A stretch of 11,030 bases of DNA. Source: Mycobacteriaceae bacterium (GTDB taxonomy: Bacteria; Actinomycetota; Actinomycetes; Mycobacteriales; Mycobacteriaceae). Every line of letters begins with the position of its first letter. The stretch's first letter is position 1. Positions 7,459-11,030 of this stretch are shown one piece after another. The notes under the pieces are model-generated. The model searched no databases and had not been told where the DNA came from. It saw nothing but the letters and a program-made list of their open reading frames with translations. The position numbers and the translations under genes are program-made. The stretch lies in assembly GCA_019242135.1 (NCBI GenBank), contig JAFAWC010000368.1:1-11030 (forward strand), given 5' to 3'.

Positions 7459-8151
7459 TTACGCCTGGATCTCGCCCGCGATCTTGCGCTCGATGCTGGC
7501 CCGCGTCATTGCCGGCAACGCGATCAACCCATCGAGTTCCCTGCGTGCCCGGCTGTAGGCGCTCTGCCGTTCCTGTGCGGTGGCGCCGGTGTCGGTGGCC
7601 AGCCGCATAAGGCTTTGGGCCCGTGCGATCCGCTGCTGATCGTGTGACGAGAAGTCGCTGCGGCGCCGCCGGATCGCCTCGGACTCGGCGATGTCGAACG
7701 CGCTGACGTAGTCGGCGACGGCATCGCGGTACTCCAGCTGGGCGTCGCGATTGTCCATCAGGTCGTCGGCCTTCGCGGGTCGCAGCAGGTCGGCGCGCCG
7801 CTTGGCTTTGTGAAACGAGATCGTGGCCGGGTTACGCATATCAGTCATCACCGGGAAGTCGAGGAGTTTGGCGATGTCGAGCTCGTACTCCAGCCATTTG
7901 GCATCGGTTCGGCTGTGCTCCGCGAGAACCCGCGTCATTTCCCGGCGGTTCGCGTCGTGGTTGCTGCGGGCGCGACCGGAGGCCTCGGCGACGGCGATCT
8001 TCGTCTGTTGCTTGATCCGGTAGCGCTCCAGTCGCCGTTCGGCACGCCGCTCGTTGGCCGCGGCGATTGCCTTCAGGCCGCCACCGATGACCCCGCTCAA
8101 CGGAAAGATCAGCCACCAGAACTCTCCGGCGAAATGCAGCGCAGGCCCCAT
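7459..8151 (-). CDS. Hypothetical membrane-anchored, charged helical protein
   Basis: 230 residues, family not recognised. One N-terminal hydrophobic segment at about 5-30 (EFWWLIFPLSGVIGGGLKAI) is likely to be a membrane anchor. A very basic stretch, ANERRAERRLERYRIKQQTK (32-51), favours a cytoplasmic location for the rest. The remainder is predicted mostly helical and highly charged, with possible coiled coils at about 32-95 and 130-210, and no enzyme motif visible. ATG 8151 is chosen because it directly precedes the membrane segment. The open frame continues upstream to 8319, but that stretch (MTSPRRACGSSS...) looks like non-coding translation. The gene converges on marR with 65 bases between stops and diverges from the DUF5336 gene. 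A scaffold or envelope-associated role is possible but not supported directly. Confidence 0.75.
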   Translation of the reverse strand: MGPALHFAGEFWWLIFPLSGVIGGGLKAIAAANERRAERRLERYRIKQQTKIAVAEASGRARSNHDANRREMTRVLAEHSRTDAKWLEYELDIAKLLDFPVMTDMRNPATISFHKAKRRADLLRPAKADDLMDNRDAQLEYRDAVADYVSAFDIAESEAIRRRRSDFSSHDQQRIARAQSLMRLATDTGATAQERQSAYSRARRELDGLIALPAMTRASIERKIAGEIQA

Positions 8152-8243
8152 GTTCCAAGCATGCCACCGGGTTTGAGTTAGGGTTTCGCAGCTGCCGCGC
8201 ACGGGGAATGATTGGGGGTGCGGGTGGCGAGAGTAAGAGGCGT

Positions 8244-8249
8244 TACAGT
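8244..8249 (+). promoter_or_regulatory. Candidate -10 element (TACAGT) for the DUF5336 gene
   Basis: TACAGT fits TANNNT and is the best -10-like hexamer I noticed in the 201-base divergent gap 8152-8352. It would leave a 5' leader of nearly 100 bases containing a duplicated 11-mer and a short upstream ORF. No good -35 is visible. No convincing promoter was found for the minus-strand gene starting at 8151. Confidence 0.3.
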
Positions 8250-8267
8250 CGGGTGCGCGTGTGCGGC

Positions 8268-8289
8268 GCCATCGACGAGCCATCGACGA
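8268..8289. repeat. Perfect 2 x 11-bp tandem duplication in the 5' leader region
   Basis: GCCATCGACGA occurs twice with no gap (8268-8278 and 8279-8289), in the putative leader upstream of the DUF5336 gene. Two copies could be a chance duplication or a paired protein-binding site. Confidence 0.6.
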
Positions 8290-8317
8290 TGAGCCGCATG
8301 CACGACGAGGCGACGTC

Positions 8318-8353
8318 ATGAGCGCACCCGATCACGGACACAGGAGCATGTGA
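8318..8353 (+). CDS. Possible 11-codon upstream ORF (leader peptide)
   Basis: ATG 8318 opens MSAPDHGHRSM and stops at TGA 8351-8353, which overlaps the ATG of the DUF5336 gene as TGATG. GAGG lies 7 bases upstream of the ATG. Such an overlap permits termination-reinitiation coupling. The ORF is too short for coding statistics, and the main gene has its own good AGGAG, so its translation is only a possibility. Confidence 0.3.
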   Translation: MSAPDHGHRSM

Positions 8354-9042
8354 TGAGCTATTCGAACCCGGGCGGTTACGGCGGCCCCCCGCAAGGGCCG
8401 AGCACTGCGGGATACGGTCCACAATCAGCGGGCTACGGCGCCCCGCCAGAGCAGGGACAGGGCAGAGGCCTGCCGTTCTACCTCAACATCGGCGTGGTCG
8501 TGCTCGGAGTGTTGAGCTTTTTTCTGGGATTTACGCCATACATCAGCGGCGCCTCCGCCGAGTTCGGTGGTGAATCCGTCTCGGTGAGCAGTTCCACGAA
8601 CTTCTTCATGACCAACGGGCTGATCAGCACCAGTCTTCTGCTCGCCGCGGCGCTTGTCGCGGCGCTGGGCATGCTGCCGAAGCATGAGATCCACGAGGGC
8701 GTGGTGGCGAGCCTGTCGGTCGTCGCGTTCATTTCGCTGCTGTTTCAGCTGATCAGCCTGCCCAGCGCGGCCAAAGTCGGCTTCGGCCTGATCATCGTGC
8801 TGATCACCTCGTTTTTGCAGGCGGCTCTGGCAGTCACAGCGCTGCTGTTCTCGGCCGACATCATCAAGCCGCCGGCGCCCAAGCAGCCCCAGTACGGGTA
8901 CTACGGCCAGGGCGCCTACGGACCCCAGCAGCCGCTGCCGCAGGGTCAGCCGCAGCAGCCGTACTACGGCGCCGCCCCCGGATCGGGTCCGTACCCGCAG
9001 GCGCCTCCGTCTCAGCCGCAGCAGCCGCACAGTCAGTGGTGA
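8353..9042 (+). CDS. DUF5336 family four-helix membrane protein (Rv0954 / 34-kDa antigen-like)
   Basis: 229 residues. The N-terminal tail (1-40) is rich in G, Y, P and Q. Four transmembrane helices follow at about 42-60, 88-107, 116-136 and 143-168. The C-terminal tail (172-229) is rich in Q, P, Y and G and ends PQQPHSQW. This architecture matches the mycobacterial DUF5336 family, which includes the 34-kDa antigen of M. avium and Rv0954 of M. tuberculosis, a protein linked to the divisome. Rv0954 is longer (about 300 residues), so this may be a paralogue. ATG 8353 follows AGGAG (8342-8346) by 6 bases; the in-frame GTG just before it is less well placed. The low-complexity tails probably act as cytoplasmic interaction regions. 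The gene converges on accD3 with only 6 bases between stops. Confidence 0.85.
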   Translation: MSYSNPGGYGGPPQGPSTAGYGPQSAGYGAPPEQGQGRGLPFYLNIGVVVLGVLSFFLGFTPYISGASAEFGGESVSVSSSTNFFMTNGLISTSLLLAAALVAALGMLPKHEIHEGVVASLSVVAFISLLFQLISLPSAAKVGFGLIIVLITSFLQAALAVTALLFSADIIKPPAPKQPQYGYYGQGAYGPQQPLPQGQPQQPYYGAAPGSGPYPQAPPSQPQQPHSQW

Positions 9043-9048
9043 CGTGCG

Positions 9049-10455
9049 TCACCGCACGCCGACGCTTCGGTAGCGGTCCAGCCGCTGGGCATAGCGTTGC
9101 CCGTCGGGCAGCCGCCTCACCGCGGCGAGCTCCCCGGCGATCGCCTCCGACAGCCGCTTGGTGAAGTCGATGGGTTCGTCGGCGGCGTCGGGATGCTCGG
9201 GCACGATCTCGTCGACGATGCCCGACGCCAACAGGTCGGCCGACCGGATGCCCTGCGCGCCGGCGAGGTCCGCCGCGTGCCTGGTGTCGCGGTAGACGAT
9301 CGCGCTGGCGCCTTCCGGCGGCAGCGGCGCCAGCCAGCCGTGCAACGCCGCCAGCACCCGGTCCGCCGGGACCATCGCCAGCGCCGGGCCGCCGCTGCCC
9401 TGGCCCATCAGCACCGACACCGTGGGCGTTGGCAACGTGACCAGGTCCGCGAGGCACCCTGCGATCTCGCCGGCGAGGCCCTGCTGTTCGGCGTCGGCCG
9501 ACAGCGCCGGCCCGGCCGTGTCGATGATCAGCACGAGCGGTAACCGCAGACCGGCCGCCAGCGCCATTCCGCGCCGAGCCTCGCGCAGCGCTGCCGGGCC
9601 GACGGTGCCCGCCGCGGTGCGCTGCTGACCGAGCACGACTACCGGCTGCCCGCAGAATCTGGCGAGGGCCAGCAGCATGGTCGCCGCGTCGCCCCGCCCG
9701 GTGCCGGACAGCAGCACCCTCTCGGTGGCGCCGTGCCGGAGCAGCTGCGCGACCCCGGGCCGGTCGGGCCGTCGGGACGCGATCACCGAGTCCCACGCCG
9801 CCACGTCGGGGATCGGCTCCGCCGACGTCGGCGCGGGCGCCGCCGCCGGCGCGTCGACCATCACCTTCAGGGCCCGCTCCAACGTCCGGCGCAGCCACTT
9901 GAGCGGCACGACGCCGTCGATCACGCCGTGGCGCTGCAGGTTCTCGGCGCTCTGGATGCCGGGCGGAAACGGCTCACCGTAGAGCTGCTCGTACACCCGC
10001 GGTCCCAGGAATCCGATCAGTGCGCCCGGTTCGGCGATCGTCACATGGCCGAGCGAACCCCACGACGCGAACACCCCGCCGGTCGTCGGGTGCCGCAGAT
10101 ACACCAGGTAGGGCAGGTGCGCGCGCTTGTGCTGCTCGACGGCCGCGGCGATCTTGACCATCTGCAGGAACGCGACGGTGCCCTCCTGCATGCGGGTGCC
10201 GCCCGAACTCGGCGACGCCAGCAGCGGCAGCCGTTCAGCGGTCGCGCGTTCCACCGCGGCGGTGATCCGTTCGGCCGCGACGACCCCGATCGAGCCGGCC
10301 AGGAAGTCGAACTCGCTGGCTGCTACCGCGACCCGGCGACCGTGCACCCGGCCCTCTCCGGTGAGCACCGACTCCTCGTCAGGGCCATCCCAGCTGACGA
10401 ACGACCCGGGGTCCAGCACCGCGTCGCGCAGCGCGGCGGTGGGGATCCGGCTCAT
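9049..10455 (-). CDS. accD3: AccD3, acyl-CoA carboxylase carboxyltransferase subunit
   Basis: 468 residues with fused beta-type and alpha-type carboxyltransferase halves and no biotin domain. The N-half has [13 protein letters not shown] (32-44), [12 protein letters not shown] (46-57) and the oxyanion-hole segment [18 protein letters not shown] (81-98). The C-half has RREARRG-like [14 protein letters not shown] (287-300) and [19 protein letters not shown] (351-369). It transfers carboxyl from biotinylated AccA-type subunits to an acyl-CoA, feeding malonyl- or methylmalonyl-CoA-type precursors into mycobacterial lipid synthesis. The AccD3 acceptor has not been firmly established. ATG 10455 ([10 protein letters not shown]) is chosen because a TACTCT -10 lies 6 bases upstream. 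The longer open frame to 10941 runs antisense through echA6. The protein is shorter than M. tuberculosis AccD3 (495 residues); about 27 residues seem missing between SWD (21-23) and ESVLTGEG (28-35). Confidence 0.93.
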   Translation of the reverse strand: MSRIPTAALRDAVLDPGSFVSWDGPDEESVLTGEGRVHGRRVAVAASEFDFLAGSIGVVAAERITAAVERATAERLPLLASPSSGGTRMQEGTVAFLQMVKIAAAVEQHKRAHLPYLVYLRHPTTGGVFASWGSLGHVTIAEPGALIGFLGPRVYEQLYGEPFPPGIQSAENLQRHGVIDGVVPLKWLRRTLERALKVMVDAPAAAPAPTSAEPIPDVAAWDSVIASRRPDRPGVAQLLRHGATERVLLSGTGRGDAATMLLALARFCGQPVVVLGQQRTAAGTVGPAALREARRGMALAAGLRLPLVLIIDTAGPALSADAEQQGLAGEIAGCLADLVTLPTPTVSVLMGQGSGGPALAMVPADRVLAALHGWLAPLPPEGASAIVYRDTRHAADLAGAQGIRSADLLASGIVDEIVPEHPDAADEPIDFTKRLSEAIAGELAAVRRLPDGQRYAQRLDRYRSVGVR

Positions 10456-10461
10456 CGGATG

Positions 10462-10467
10462 AGAGTA
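10462..10467 (-). promoter_or_regulatory. Candidate -10 element (TACTCT) of accD3, leaderless start
   Basis: On the minus strand TACTCT (TANNNT) ends 6 bases before the accD3 ATG, so transcription would start at about the first base of the start codon. No Shine-Dalgarno is present. Confidence 0.45.
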
Positions 10468-10496
10468 GCCAGCGCGGCGCGTCGGATCGGCCTCGA

Positions 10497-10502
10497 TAGG
10501 CT
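10497..10502 (+). promoter_or_regulatory. Candidate -10 element (TAGGCT) of echA6, leaderless start
   Basis: TAGGCT ends 7 bases before the echA6 ATG (10510), predicting a leaderless mRNA. It and the accD3 -10 share a 54-base divergent gap with no room for two separate full regulatory regions. Confidence 0.45.
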
Positions 10503-10509
10503 GGCCCCC

Positions 10510-11030
10510 ATGATCGGTGTTACCCGCGTCGACAAGGTCACGACCATCGAACTGCAGCGGCCCGAGCGACGCAACGCGCTGAACTCCGAGCTCGTCGACG
10601 GTTTGCGCACCGCCGTACAGGCAGCGGCGACCGATGACATGCGTGCCGTCGTGCTGACGGGACAGGGCAGCGTTTTCTGCGCCGGTGCCGACCTGTCCGG
10701 CGACGCGTTCGCCGCCGACTACCCCGACCGGCTGATCGCGTTGCACAAGGCCATCGATGCGGCGCCGATGCCGGTCATCGGGGCGATCAACGGACCGGCC
10801 ATCGGGGCCGGCCTTCAGCTCGCGATGATCTGCGACCTGCGGGTAATGTCGCCCGACGCGTTCTTCCAATTTCCGACCTCCAAATATGGTCTCGCGCTGG
10901 ACAATTGGAGCATCCGGCGGTTGGCGTCGCTGGTCGGCCACGGGCGCGCCCGGTCCATGCTGCTGACCGCGGAGAAGCTCACCCCCGACGTCGCTTTGCA
11001 GACCGGAATGGCCAATCGGATCGGCACGCT
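10510..11030 (+). CDS. echA6: EchA6, crotonase-fold acyl-CoA-binding protein (3' end cut by window)
   Basis: 173 complete codons of an expected roughly 243. The sequence closely follows M. tuberculosis EchA6: [20 protein letters not shown] at the start, [20 protein letters not shown] (CoA-binding A-G-A-D segment), [20 protein letters not shown] (second oxyanion-hole glycine) and [17 protein letters not shown]. The crotonase fold normally hydrates enoyl-CoA. EchA6 is reported to lack hydratase activity and to carry fatty acyl-CoA to the FAS-II mycolic acid pathway, and is the target of tetrahydropyrazo-pyrimidine inhibitors. Here too the segment where a catalytic glutamate is expected reads [12 protein letters not shown]. 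It is transcribed divergently from accD3 with 54 bases between starts. The reading frame is open to the window edge. Confidence 0.96.
   Translation, partial: MIGVTRVDKVTTIELQRPERRNALNSELVDGLRTAVQAAATDDMRAVVLTGQGSVFCAGADLSGDAFAADYPDRLIALHKAIDAAPMPVIGAINGPAIGAGLQLAMICDLRVMSPDAFFQFPTSKYGLALDNWSIRRLASLVGHGRARSMLLTAEKLTPDVALQTGMANRIGT

Noticed and set aside
8864..9898. Minus-strand frame of 344 codons
   Set aside because: It overlaps accD3 in another frame and is almost pure A, G and R. AccD3 explains the region fully.
10456..10941. N-terminal extension of accD3 to 10941
   Set aside because: The extra 162 residues are antisense to echA6 and have no resemblance to carboxyltransferase. The ATG at 10455 matches the family N-terminus.

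Overview
The window reads as a chromosomal segment of a mycobacterium, probably a non-tuberculous species. The coding sequence is mostly very GC-rich, and both flanks match the gene order of Mycobacterium tuberculosis Rv0897c, Rv0898c, prrB (Rv0902c), prrA (Rv0903c), accD3 (Rv0904c), echA6 (Rv0905). These comparisons come from memory of that genome, not from a search.

Layout. Bases 1-21 are the first seven codons of a minus-strand gene, preceded by a strong match to the IdeR/DtxR iron box (67-85). Next on the minus strand are a phytoene-dehydrogenase-like FAD oxidoreductase (107-1567), a small DUF2630 protein (1564-1812), the histidine kinase PrrB (1867-3222) and its response regulator PrrA (3219-3920). 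Five 11-bp direct repeats lie just upstream of prrA. Diverging from prrA is a plus-strand operon of a two-HKD phospholipase-D-family protein and two overlapping short CHR (chromate-transporter family) half-genes (4101-6188). A SAM methyltransferase (minus) and a MarR regulator (plus) diverge from a perfect 12-bp inverted repeat (6916-6942). They are followed by a membrane-anchored, highly charged helical protein of unknown function (7459-8151, minus) and a four-helix DUF5336 membrane protein with Q/P/G/Y-rich tails (8353-9042, plus). AccD3 (9049-10455, minus) and the start of EchA6 (10510 to the window edge, plus) complete the segment.

How it fits together. The backbone modules are the PrrAB two-component system and the AccD3/EchA6 lipid-metabolism pair. 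About 5.1 kb between prrA and accD3 (3921-9048) is not found between those genes in M. tuberculosis, so it looks like a lineage-specific insertion or a region lost elsewhere. It holds the PLD-CHR-CHR operon and the MarR/methyltransferase pair. The latter resembles the acid-stress regulator/methyltransferase locus Rv1403c-Rv1405c.

Several starts (PLD, methyltransferase, accD3, echA6) sit 6-9 bases after a TANNNT-like or TATATG -10 element and have no convincing Shine-Dalgarno, which suggests leaderless transcripts. No rRNA, tRNA, CRISPR array, insertion sequence or prophage gene was seen. No intergenic stretch exceeds about 200 bases.
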